This document shows positions 36,910 through 46,555 of a stretch of 64,000 nucleotides of DNA, piece after piece; positions within the stretch are counted from its first letter, which is position 1; each line of letters begins with the position of its first letter. Source of the DNA: Bacteroidota bacterium (GTDB taxonomy: Bacteria; Bacteroidota; Bacteroidia; AKYH767-A; 2013-40CM-41-45); NCBI GenBank assembly GCA_016708785.1, contig JADJFC010000004.1:62001-126000 (forward strand), given 5' to 3'. Made by a program: the position numbers and the translations under genes. Under the pieces are notes generated by a model. That model worked only from the letters and a program-made list of their open reading frames with translations, made no database searches and had not been told where the DNA came from.

Positions 36910-37902
36910 CTATTTTAATATCATAAAATCGTAAACTGTTTTACTAATTGAGTTCAAAACCGTTTTCAATTTTTCCTGGTCATCCCCTCTGGTCATGACA
37001 GTTAACAAATACGGTTTATTCCCTGAATAAATTATAGCTGTTTCATGTAATTGCTGTTCAACTGGGTTAAACCGCTCACCAAATTTGTGAGCAATTGTCA
37101 CGTTGTCCGGAATTAACTTCGCTAGACCATCATGGAATTTTGATTTTGTTAAAAGGTCCATTGCATACTCAGAGTTTTTAGGACTTAAATAGGATGAGTT
37201 GAATATTATCCTCATCATTTTACTGCATTCTGTAGTTGTTAAAGGATAATCTGACTGATTATCTCCAGGAATCGATAAATTCAAAGAACTTAATAGATCA
37301 AAATAAATCTTATAATTCATCATTGTATTCAAGAGCATAGTTGCATCATTGTTCGAATCAATGATCATCGCTTCGATTAACTCTTTGATTGAATAATATC
37401 GTCCTGTTACCAGATTGCCTGTTACTATTTTTTGTTGAGGTATTTCGCTGAAATGCGCTTTAAACTGTATTTTTTTAAACAACAGATCCGGATTATTTTC
37501 AGATTCTTTTAGGTAACAAAGGAGGGATGCAATTTTCATCATGCTCCCAGGACTGAACTTTTCATTTGGATTGACAACAAACCATCTGCCTTGTTCAAAT
37601 TCTCTAACATAAATCGATGCAGATTTTATACTTCCTTTGCTTTTCTCTAAATCGATGTATTGATTAAGAGTCTGCTTGATATTGTCAAATCCATCATATT
37701 CGTTTATTCGCTCTGCAAAAATTAATGGTTTGATATACTTGAAATTCGTGCTTCGAATCAATTGAATATCGCAATTATTTTTGCTTTCGATTTTCTCTAT
37801 TACTTTTACCGGATGAAGTTCACGATATAAAAGAATACTTCCCGCTAACAGAATTGTCAAAATGAGAATATAAGCAGGTACTTTTGTTGTAAATAATTTC
37901 AT
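36910..37902 (-). CDS. Class A beta-lactamase-like serine hydrolase (membrane-anchored)
   Basis: From ATG 37902 the protein starts with an N-terminal membrane anchor (VPAYILILTILLAGSILLY). The penicillin-binding/lactamase motifs are SxxK in SPGSMMKIA, SxN-like in DSNNDAT and a KTG equivalent HKFGER. The general layout fits the class A beta-lactamase-like/PBP-related family. The Glu166-type loop of true class A enzymes was not identified, so antibiotic hydrolysis should not be inferred. It is divergent from priA with 88 bases between starts. Confidence 0.8.
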   Translation of the reverse strand: MKLFTTKVPAYILILTILLAGSILLYRELHPVKVIEKIESKNNCDIQLIRSTNFKYIKPLIFAERINEYDGFDNIKQTLNQYIDLEKSKGSIKSASIYVREFEQGRWFVVNPNEKFSPGSMMKIASLLCYLKESENNPDLLFKKIQFKAHFSEIPQQKIVTGNLVTGRYYSIKELIEAMIIDSNNDATMLLNTMMNYKIYFDLLSSLNLSIPGDNQSDYPLTTTECSKMMRIIFNSSYLSPKNSEYAMDLLTKSKFHDGLAKLIPDNVTIAHKFGERFNPVEQQLHETAIIYSGNKPYLLTVMTRGDDQEKLKTVLNSISKTVYDFMILK

Positions 37903-37990
37903 AACGTTAATTAGGGAGGGCCAAAGTAAATGAAGAACGTATCCTAATTGTCTAAGTAATATCATATTTAAATAAACATCGTTTTTAATA

Positions 37991-40486
37991 GTGTTGAAAA
38001 TCAACAAGATATATATAGAAGTTCTTTTGCCGATACCATTTGGGTCGTTATTTACCTATAAAGTGCCCGACGAACTGATTTCTGAAGTTTTACCTGGCAA
38101 GAGAGTGATTGTGCCATTCGGAAGACAAAAGGTATACTCGGCATTGATTAAAAATATTTTACATGAACATGCAAATCCGGATTCACTAAAAGAAATTCAG
38201 TCTGTTTTGGACGATGCTCCATTAGTGAATGACTTTCAGTTCAAATTATGGGAGTGGATGTCTGAATATTACATGTGTTCACAAGGCGAAGTAATGAATA
38301 GTGCTTTGCCTTCTGCATTGAAACTGGCAAGTGAAACGAAGGTGATGCTTTCTGCAGATGCTGATCTTGAAAGTGAGGACTTGACTTCCAATGAGGAAAT
38401 ATTGGTCTCAGCTCTTTCAAAAAATCATGAGATGACGATTGAAGAAATCGCCGGACTTCTGAAAAAAACAAGTGTTCATCAGATACTTAAAAAAGCAGTT
38501 GAAAAAAAACTCATCGTCATTAGTGAAGAAATTAATGCTCGCTATAAGCCTAAGCTGGAAGCTCGATTGCGTTTAGCGGAAAATTATAAAAGTGATGTTG
38601 AAATGGAAAATTTATTTCAACAGCTTGAAGAAGATTCGCGCAAAAAGAAACAACAGGAAGTTCTGATGATATTTCTGAAATTTTTATTTGATGAGCAGAA
38701 TCGGGAATCCGTAAAAAAATCCTTGATTCTATCTTATCCTGAAATTTCTAAGAGTTCACTTCAGACTTTAATATCAAATGGTATTCTGGTTGAATACCAT
38801 GTACAGATAGATAGAATACCTGACGCTTCCGATGATGTAATTCCGCCTGCTTCATTGTCAACAATTCAGCAAACAGCACTTCAGGAAATTCAAACCTCAT
38901 TCGAGAAACATGATGTTACATTGTTGCATGGTGTTACCTCAAGTGGTAAAACTGAATTATACATTCACCTCATTGAAGAAGCAGTTAAACAGGGAAAACA
39001 AGTTTTGTATCTGTTGCCGGAAATTGCTTTGACAACACAAATTATAACCAGGTTGCAAAAACATTTTGGAAAAAGTGTTGGTGTATATCATAGTCGTTAC
39101 ACAGGTAATGAAAGAGTGGAAGTATGGAATCATGTTTTGAATTTTAATCCAAAGGTCAAAGGCAAGCATTCACAAATTATTTTAGGTGCCCGGTCTGCAT
39201 TGTTTCTGCCATATTCCAATCTTGGATTGATCATAGTGGATGAAGAACACGATTCCAGTTACAAGCAAAATGATCCTGCGCCACGTTATAATGGTCGGGA
39301 TACAGCAATGGTCCTTGCAAAGATTCATGGTGCAAAGACACTCCTCGGTTCAGCTACTCCTGCATTGGAAAGTTATTACAATGCCGAGCATGACAGATAT
39401 GGAAAAGTAGAATTGAATGAGAGACACGGTGGTGTGGAAATGCCGGAGATCGTTGTTGCTGATATGGCTGAAGCCAGGAAAAAGAAGCTGATGAAATCGA
39501 TCTTCACACCGGTTTTATTGGAAAGCATCCGTTTGGCTCTACAAAACAAGGAGCAGGTAATTCTTTTCCAAAATCGTCGTGGATTTTCTCCATTTATAGA
39601 ATGTCGCCAATGCAACTGGATTCCTCATTGCAAAAATTGCAGTGTCACTCTTACATATCACAAAAACAGTAAAGCATTGAAGTGCCACTACTGTGGGTAT
39701 TTGGAAAACCTTCCTGCATTCTGTCCGAATTGTTCTGATTATCATCTGCAAGAAAAAGGGTTTGGAACAGAAAAGATCGAAGAAGAGATCGCCATCTTTT
39801 TTCCTGAAGCCAGAATTGCAAGAATGGATCTGGATGCAACACGTACGCGATCATCGTTCATGAAGATCATTACTGAATTTGAAGATCGACAGATCGATAT
39901 TTTAGTAGGAACACAAATGGTAACTAAAGGCCTGGACTTCGATAATGTGAGCACAGTTGGAATTATTAATGCTGATCAACTGCTGAACTTCCCTGATTTC
40001 CGTGCATTTGAAAGAAGCTTTCAATTGATGCTTCAAGTGAGTGGGAGGTCAGGAAGAAAACTTAAACGAGGAAGAGTTATCATTCAAACTACACAGCCCG
40101 ATCACTGGGTAATCACTGAAGTGGTAAGAAACAATTACAAAGGTTTTTATGTGCGTGATTTGCATGAAAGAAACCGATTTGGTTATCCGCCACACAGCAG
40201 ACTCATTGAGATCAATATGCGCCATAAAGAACTGGAGCTTATTCAGGATGCAAGTAATTATTTCGGAGTGCTCTTAAGAGAAAGTCTCGGTCCAAGAGTG
40301 ATCGGCCCAAATCTGCCAATGGTTTCAAGAATAAGAAATCAATATTACCGCAGCTTTATTATCAAAGTAGAAAGAGGAGTAAGTGTAGTGGAAGTGAAAA
40401 AAATGATCAAGGTCGCAATGACGCGGTTCTTTTCAGACAAGCTTTATCATGGGGTGCAGATTATTCCTGACGTGGACCCGCAGTAG
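37991..40486 (+). CDS. priA: Primosomal protein N' (helicase PriA)
   Basis: 831 residues. The N-terminal DNA-binding domain starts IYIEVLLPIPFGSLFTYKVP. Helicase motif I GVTSSGKTE, motif II IIVDEEHDSSYKQ and LLGSATPALES follow, then eight zinc-binding cysteines in CRQCNW, CKNCSVTL, CHYCGY and CPNC, and VGTQMVTKGLDFDNVS, GRSGRKLKRG. Restarts stalled replication forks. Start GTG 37991. The TAG stop opens a TGAAG-type repeat shared with the convergent T9SS gene. Confidence 0.96.
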   Translation: MLKINKIYIEVLLPIPFGSLFTYKVPDELISEVLPGKRVIVPFGRQKVYSALIKNILHEHANPDSLKEIQSVLDDAPLVNDFQFKLWEWMSEYYMCSQGEVMNSALPSALKLASETKVMLSADADLESEDLTSNEEILVSALSKNHEMTIEEIAGLLKKTSVHQILKKAVEKKLIVISEEINARYKPKLEARLRLAENYKSDVEMENLFQQLEEDSRKKKQQEVLMIFLKFLFDEQNRESVKKSLILSYPEISKSSLQTLISNGILVEYHVQIDRIPDASDDVIPPASLSTIQQTALQEIQTSFEKHDVTLLHGVTSSGKTELYIHLIEEAVKQGKQVLYLLPEIALTTQIITRLQKHFGKSVGVYHSRYTGNERVEVWNHVLNFNPKVKGKHSQIILGARSALFLPYSNLGLIIVDEEHDSSYKQNDPAPRYNGRDTAMVLAKIHGAKTLLGSATPALESYYNAEHDRYGKVELNERHGGVEMPEIVVADMAEARKKKLMKSIFTPVLLESIRLALQNKEQVILFQNRRGFSPFIECRQCNWIPHCKNCSVTLTYHKNSKALKCHYCGYLENLPAFCPNCSDYHLQEKGFGTEKIEEEIAIFFPEARIARMDLDATRTRSSFMKIITEFEDRQIDILVGTQMVTKGLDFDNVSTVGIINADQLLNFPDFRAFERSFQLMLQVSGRSGRKLKRGRVIIQTTQPDHWVITEVVRNNYKGFYVRDLHERNRFGYPPHSRLIEINMRHKELELIQDASNYFGVLLRESLGPRVIGPNLPMVSRIRNQYYRSFIIKVERGVSVVEVKKMIKVAMTRFFSDKLYHGVQIIPDVDPQ

Positions 40487-40610
40487 AATGAAGGGAAATA
40501 AAATAAAATGAAATGAAGTAGAATGAAATGAAAAAAAAATTAGCGGACCGAATTTTTCACTTCACTTCACTTCACTTCACTTCACTTCATTCTATTTCAT
40601 TCTATTTTCT
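40484..40610. repeat. TGAAG/TTCAC inverted repeat spanning two convergent stop codons (family B)
   Basis: The left arm starts at the priA TAG and is made of AATGAA/TGAAG/TAGAA pentamers. A loop region with AAAAAAAAATTAGCGGACCG separates it from a right arm of six TTCAC units followed by TTCATTCTA units, and the TAG stop of the minus-strand PKD gene lies in the last unit. Both genes therefore end inside the element. Confidence 0.9.
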
Positions 40611-43600
40611 GATAAGTTCGAGGTAACCATGCTTTTGTCCCGACTTCGTATCCATGATCCAGTAGTAAACTCCTTCTGAACATTCTGTTCCGCCATCTGT
40701 GCGGCCATCCCATTTGAAATATGGGTTGTTGGATTCATACATTAATTTACCCCAACGATTGAAGATCACAATTCTGAACTGTTCAAAATAACATAATGCC
40801 TTCATTTCATAGAAGTCGTTGACATTATCGCCATTTGGTGTAAAGACGTTTGGAATACTATCTAGGATGTCAAGACATGGACAATAATCAATCCGAACTG
40901 AATCGAATGCAGCGCATCCTTGTGACCCATAACCAACAGCAACTGTGTAATATTGGCTTTGACCGGATGTGTTGATTGTAAACATTGTGTTGTTTCCGAC
41001 AACAGGGCTCACAAATGCCGCAGGGTTCCATGTGTAAGTGTAAGGACCAAACGAAGGGTCAGAAACGGATACATTCAATGTAGATTCTCCACCATCAGTA
41101 ATACACATCAATGTGGAATCTATATCAGCTGTGATCAAAGAGGTAACTGTTATTGTTCCTGCTGTTGGTGTAGGGATATAGCAGAAACTATTTGTTAATT
41201 GGAAGCCTAAATAGAATTGTGGTGTGTAAACATCGGCTGCGTAATAAGTGTGACTGAGACTCAATTGCGTAGATCCGTCAATTACATTTCCATCATTAAA
41301 ATCCCAGGCATAGGTCGTAGAGCCTGAAGCAACTCCGGTGAAATTAACTGTAAGTGGAGCACAACCTGTAGTAGGTGCGAAGCTAAAGGATCCGGTTGGG
41401 CCGGCAACTACAACTGCTCCTACCACTGTAGCTGTATCTGAACAGCCAAGGGAATTAGTAACAATTAATGTTGCATCATATGATCCCGGTGGTACATCAT
41501 AATTGTAAGTGAAATCAGCACTAGGCCAATTTGGTTCGTTGAATACTGTCAGGTCCCAATTGTAATTTGTTACATAAGTATTTGAATCACTATGAAACTG
41601 TGAAATTACGACTGCTTTTTTTAAACCATTTGCTGCACTAACACAGGAATCAATACTGGTAACTGTAAACGATGCAGGCGTTGTATAAATGTAAATGTTT
41701 TTAATGATTGAATCACGACAGCCATTCGCATCTTCAAGCACCAAATAGACAGGGTATAGACCGTTTGAAGAATAACTATGACTGGTTGTACTTGATCCAA
41801 CCACTGTTACCGGAGCAGAACTATCACCAAAATCCCAAGTATATGTTACCGGACTTGCTGCACTACCTGCAGTTGCATTGAAAATTTCTCCTATATCACG
41901 ACAACCCAGTGTATCATTAGAGATCGCAGCAGTTGGACGTGATGGGTTAATGTAATTTGGTGTAACTAATGTGTCCGTACATCCATTCACATCTGTTACG
42001 ATTAATCTTATTGTGTAAAGCCCCGGATTTGTATAAGGATGGGAGACAACGCCAACAGAACTTGTAGTATCTGCAACACCGCCACCATAATTCCATACCC
42101 ACTGATTAATTGCACCACCTTCGGTGAGTGATGTGTCAGTAAAAGTGACATTGATTGGTGCACAACCACCGGTAGGACTTGCTGTAAATCCGGCTGTTGG
42201 ACCAAGAATATGAATCAGTTCTGTTTGAACTGCTGTACACCCATGAATATCTGTTACAGTTAAAGTTGCAGTATAATAACCCGGACGAGTATATAAGTGA
42301 AGGGTATCACTTGCAATTGACGTGTCACGAACACCGGCTATTCCTTCTCCGAAGGTCCACATCAAACTTGAAACATCTAAAGATCCTGCTGAAGAAAATT
42401 GAATCGTTCCGGCATTACAAGCAGTAGTATCATTAACCGTAACAACTGCTGTTGGAACTGTAATGTTCACCGGAAGAACGGAATCAATTACACAGCCGGT
42501 TACAGTACTGGTTGCTGTTAAAGTCACATTGAAAGTCCCGGTATTAGCATAGGTATGAACAGGGTCAGTTGTTGAAACGTTAGCTGAACCATCACCAAAA
42601 TCCCAGTTGTAACTGGTTGCACCACCACTTTGGTTAGTGAATGTTATTGTATAAGGGTTAGCACAATCGTATGCTATTTCAAAATCCGGAATTGGAGCTA
42701 ATACCGTGATCATGTCATTTTGGATCAGTGTATCAGGACAGCCATTATAAAAAGCGATCAAAGTTACATTGAAAGGATCTGCTACACCTGAAGTATCGTA
42801 TTTGTATTGATGATTTGGATTTTGTGCAGTTGATGATTGTCCGTCACCAAAGAACCATAACCAACCGGTTACTACGGGAGGAGTCAAATCGGTGAATTGT
42901 ACATTTTGATCGAAACAAATAGAAGTTGGAGCAGCAGAGAAGTTAGCATTTGGTTGAGTTCCGACACGAATGAAACCAATTTTCGTAGTCGTCGCAGTAC
43001 ATCCGTCTGTTGTAGTAATGGTTAGACTAACATCAAAAATGCCAATTGAAGTAAACTGATGTGTCATTATATCTGACCCGGTAATATTTCCGGTACCATC
43101 GCCAAAATTCCAAACATAACTTTGGATATTTGGATTTGCAGGGGAAACTACAGTTGCGTCAAAAGTAAATGTCTCACCAACACAACCACTGTCAGTTTGT
43201 GTGAAATTAACAAATGGTTGAATCACTTGAATATATTGTGGTCTTGTCAAAGAATCAGTACAGCCATAAATATCTACAACAACAAGTTTTATTGTATAGA
43301 GATTGAAATTCATAAACTCATGAGTAGGATTCTGAAGATTTGAAGTATTCGCTGCGCCACTGGCTGGGTCACCAAAATCCCAAGTCCATGTTGCAATATT
43401 TGATACTGTATCAAGAAAAGTTACTGTAAATGAAGTGTCGCACGACATGTTGTCCTAACACTAAAGAGAGCACTTGGATTCGGTCTGACCAGGATGTCCA
43501 TCACTCTGGTGCTTGTACAGCTACCTAATGTGACTGTAAGGGTAGTTGTGTAAGTTCCAGGAGTCGGATAGAAGTGTGATGGATTTTGAAGCACAGATGT

Positions 43601-44578
43601 GTTGTTTGCACCACTTGCCGGATCACCAAAATTCCATGATACAGTTGCATTTACTGGTACGCTTGTGTTGGTAAAATCTACTGTACTAAAACGACAAACG
43701 GTGGAATCATTAACCGTAAAATCAGCGATTGGTTGAATAACCTGTACTGTCATTGTGTCAATGGAGTTGCAACCCGGTACTCCTGCTGTAAGTGTCACCA
43801 GATAACTTCCACTTGTGTTGTAAGTATGCGATGGAGCAGCTAAAGTTGAAGTGTTTGAAGCACCACTGGTTGGGTCACCAAAGTCCCAACTGAAAATACT
43901 TGTATTGGTTGATGCGTTACTGAATACAACAGTTGCAGGTGTAGCACATGATGTAATGGACCCAATTCCGAAATCTGCAACCGGAGCAGGAAATACAAAG
44001 ACTGAATCCGAGAATGAACTGTTACAGCCATTTGCATCGTTAATCAAAAGAACCGGTGTGAATATTTTTAATGCCGCAGTAGCGTTGTTGAAGGCATGGG
44101 TAATTGAACCGGTACCACTAACAGATGGATTTCCATCGTTGAATGTCCATGTATAGTCAGTAATTAATCCATCACCCTGAGTAGAAGTACTTGTAAATGT
44201 TATTGGAGATCCTGCGCATACAGTATCCGGAATTGCCGTGAAACTAGCTTGTGGTCCTGCGAATACTATGATGTAATTCGTTTTGACCATTGTGTTGGAT
44301 GATCCACCGGAGCCGGTAACTGTAAGTGTTACTGTATATTGGCCGGGAAGAGTGAAATTATGCTGTGGATTTGCGAGCGTTGAAGTTGCAGTTCCATTAC
44401 CAAAATTCCAATCGTAAACAGATGGGCTTCCAGTAGATAAATCATTAAATTGTACAATCAATGGAGCGCATCCTGAAGTTGGAGTAGCATCAAAGTTTGC
44501 GACTTGAGCACGACTTTCTGTCGCAAACATTATCATAAAAGCAAGGACAAAAAATGTTCTCGTGTAAATTAAATTCAT
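40602..44578 (-). CDS. T9SS type B cargo protein with about 13 PKD domains, one frameshift
   Basis: About 1,325 residues after repair. A signal peptide (ends SRAQ) leads into about 13 PKD repeats, recognisable by W(D/N/T)FGD-like cores (WDFGDPTSGASN, WNFGDGTGNI, WDFGDSSAP) and NPxHxY strands, then a gliding-motility-type C-terminal domain (IPNVFTPNGDNVNDFY, FNRWGKLMYESN, GVYYWIM), which is the type B sorting signal. The frames join at 43448-43452, where one more A in the coding sense gives SVRTNMSCDTSFTVTF. Exported and surface-bound by type IX secretion; adhesion or gliding function is inferred only. Confidence 0.9.
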
Positions 44579-44947
44579 GGTAAATGAGGGTTAGTTTTTG
44601 AGACGTTTCAAATGTAAAAGAAAAATTCAAAACGACCTTATTTTTGGCCAAAAAACTGACAATATTATGCGAAATGGCCTTTTTTTGAGTATTAATTTAT
44701 ATGTGTGTAAAGTTGTTATTATAATTCCTGCTTTTCCCGTCGATTCTTCCTGCTAAATGGCTAAAATGCAGTCAGAATAAAAAACCGTCTTTCAAAAAAG
44801 TTATTTCGCGAAGAATGGTCCTCTAAGAAGTGCTAATTTTCTTTATTGTCTTCTTAATCATCATCTTAACGACGCAATGCAGCTTGAGAAATCAATTCTG
44901 CTGGTATTCTGACTTCTTCGAATGTAAATCTAATTAGTAAAAAACGA
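44579..44947. other. Gene-free gap between the divergent PKD and tpiA genes
   Basis: 369 bases of AT-rich DNA. It holds a minus-strand -7 element at 44609-44616 (TACATTTG) for the PKD gene. A short inverted repeat GGCCAAAAAAC/TTTTTGGCC is seen near 44650-44665. No open frame, RNA fold or operator could be supported in the rest, which must include the tpiA promoter. Confidence 0.5.
44609..44616 (-). promoter_or_regulatory. -7 element for the PKD-rich T9SS gene
   Basis: TACATTTG on the minus strand, 31 bases before the ATG at 44578. The match to TAnnTTTG is exact. No -33 element stands out in the AT-rich spacer. Confidence 0.45.
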
Positions 44948-45715
44948 ATGAGAAAAAAAATAATAGCAGGAAACTGGAAAATGAATTTGACTTTTGCCGA
45001 AGCAATGGCACTTGCTGATAATTTGTTGGATGAAAATAAAAATATTGATGACGTTGAGGTTGTTCTTGCTTCTCCTTTTATCTTTCTTCACCCGCTGATC
45101 AACCGAATTCAAAGTAATCCGAATTTTTCTATTGCTGCACAGAATTGTTCAGATAAAATCAAAGGTGCCTTTACCGGAGAAATTGCCGCTTCTATGTTAG
45201 CTTCGATTGGTGTTGAACATGTAATCCTGGGTCATTCTGAGCGTCGACAACTATATGGCGAAACAAATTCTATGATCGCTGCAAAAGTGGATCGTGCACT
45301 TGAGAACGGAGTGTTCCCGATCTTTTGCTGTGGCGAATTACTTGCTGAAAGAAATAACAACATACATTTCAATGTAGTAAAAAAGCAATTGGAGGAATCG
45401 TTGTTTCATTTGACTTCTAATCAAATTGATGAATGTATCATAGCATATGAACCTGTGTGGGCAATTGGAACGGGAGTAACTGCTTCTTTCGAACAAGCTC
45501 AGGAAATGCATGAATTTATAAGAAGTACTATAAGTTCAAAATATTCAAAAAGTATTGCCGAAGAGATATCAATTCTGTATGGCGGCAGCGTTACCCCTGC
45601 AAATGCATCTGAACTGTTTGACGGTGACGATATCGATGGTGCATTGGTTGGTGGTGCTTCTTTGAAAGAGAAAGATTTTTCCGATATCATAAAAGCAATG
45701 CTTACAAAAATTTAG
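44948..45715 (+). CDS. tpiA: Triosephosphate isomerase
   Basis: 255 residues: RKKIIAGNWKMNLTF with the active-site Asn and Lys, VILGHSERRQLYGE with the catalytic His, IAYEPVWAIGTGVTAS with the catalytic Glu, and ILYGGSVTPANASELF for phosphate binding. Interconverts glyceraldehyde-3-phosphate and DHAP. Followed after 7 bases by prmA. Confidence 0.97.
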   Translation: MRKKIIAGNWKMNLTFAEAMALADNLLDENKNIDDVEVVLASPFIFLHPLINRIQSNPNFSIAAQNCSDKIKGAFTGEIAASMLASIGVEHVILGHSERRQLYGETNSMIAAKVDRALENGVFPIFCCGELLAERNNNIHFNVVKKQLEESLFHLTSNQIDECIIAYEPVWAIGTGVTASFEQAQEMHEFIRSTISSKYSKSIAEEISILYGGSVTPANASELFDGDDIDGALVGGASLKEKDFSDIIKAMLTKI

Positions 45716-45722
45716 ATCTGAG

Positions 45723-46547
45723 ATGAATTACATAGAAATCAATTTTACTAATTCTCCGGAACTGAATGATGTCATTCTTGCATTTTTAAGTGATACAGAT
45801 TTTGAAATGTTTGAAGAAAAGGAGAATGGCCTAAGTGCCTACATTCCTGAAGACAAATTTGATGAAATTGATCTGAATGCACTTATAATTCAAATTCCCG
45901 GTAGTGAGAATATTCGTTTTGATGTTTCGTTGATAAAGGGAAGAAACTGGAATAAGGAATGGGAAAGTAATTTCGAGCCTGTACTGATAGCGAAAAAAGT
46001 ATTTATCAGAGCACCATTTCATGAAATCAACAATTCATATCCCTATGAGATCATCATCGAACCGAAAATGTCTTTCGGCACAGGACATCATTCTACGACT
46101 GCTCTGATGATTGAATTAATGCTTGAAGTAGATTTGAAGAACAAATCTGTACTTGATATGGGATGTGGCAGCGGAGTGCTTGCAATATTGGCGCACAAAC
46201 TCGGATCAGGAAATATTCTTGCAGTTGATTTTGATGAATGGGCTTATGAAAATACAATAGAAAATTGTCAAAGAAATAATACAAGTTCAATTGAAGTTCT
46301 GAAAGGTAATGCCAGTGTTATTGCTGGTCGTGCTTTTGATGTCATTCTTGCAAATATAAATCGCAATATCCTGCTGGCAGATACGGAAGCATATTCAAAA
46401 TGTCTGAATGAAAATGGAATATTAATGCAAAGTGGTTTTTTAATTGAAGATGAATCTGTATTGATAAAAAATGCTCAATCTGCCGGATTGAAGCATGTGA
46501 AATCTGTTCATCAGGATAAATGGTCGGCAATGTTATTCTCAAAATAG
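45723..46547 (+). CDS. prmA: Ribosomal protein L11 methyltransferase
   Basis: 274 residues. The N-terminal substrate domain includes GRNWNKEWESNFEPVLI; the SAM domain has KMSFGTGHHSTTALMIE, SVLDMGCGSGVLAILAHKLG and DVILANINRNILL (NPPY-like position). Methylates ribosomal protein L11. Co-directional with tpiA and the following exported protein; the tpiA-prmA pairing is common in Bacteroidota (from general knowledge). Confidence 0.94.
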   Translation: MNYIEINFTNSPELNDVILAFLSDTDFEMFEEKENGLSAYIPEDKFDEIDLNALIIQIPGSENIRFDVSLIKGRNWNKEWESNFEPVLIAKKVFIRAPFHEINNSYPYEIIIEPKMSFGTGHHSTTALMIELMLEVDLKNKSVLDMGCGSGVLAILAHKLGSGNILAVDFDEWAYENTIENCQRNNTSSIEVLKGNASVIAGRAFDVILANINRNILLADTEAYSKCLNENGILMQSGFLIEDESVLIKNAQSAGLKHVKSVHQDKWSAMLFSK

Positions 46548-46555
46548 AGTAAAAA

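Noticed and set aside
44579..44947. Possible small RNA or riboswitch upstream of tpiA
   Set aside because: No conserved fold, terminator-like stem before the ATG, or known motif could be found by eye.
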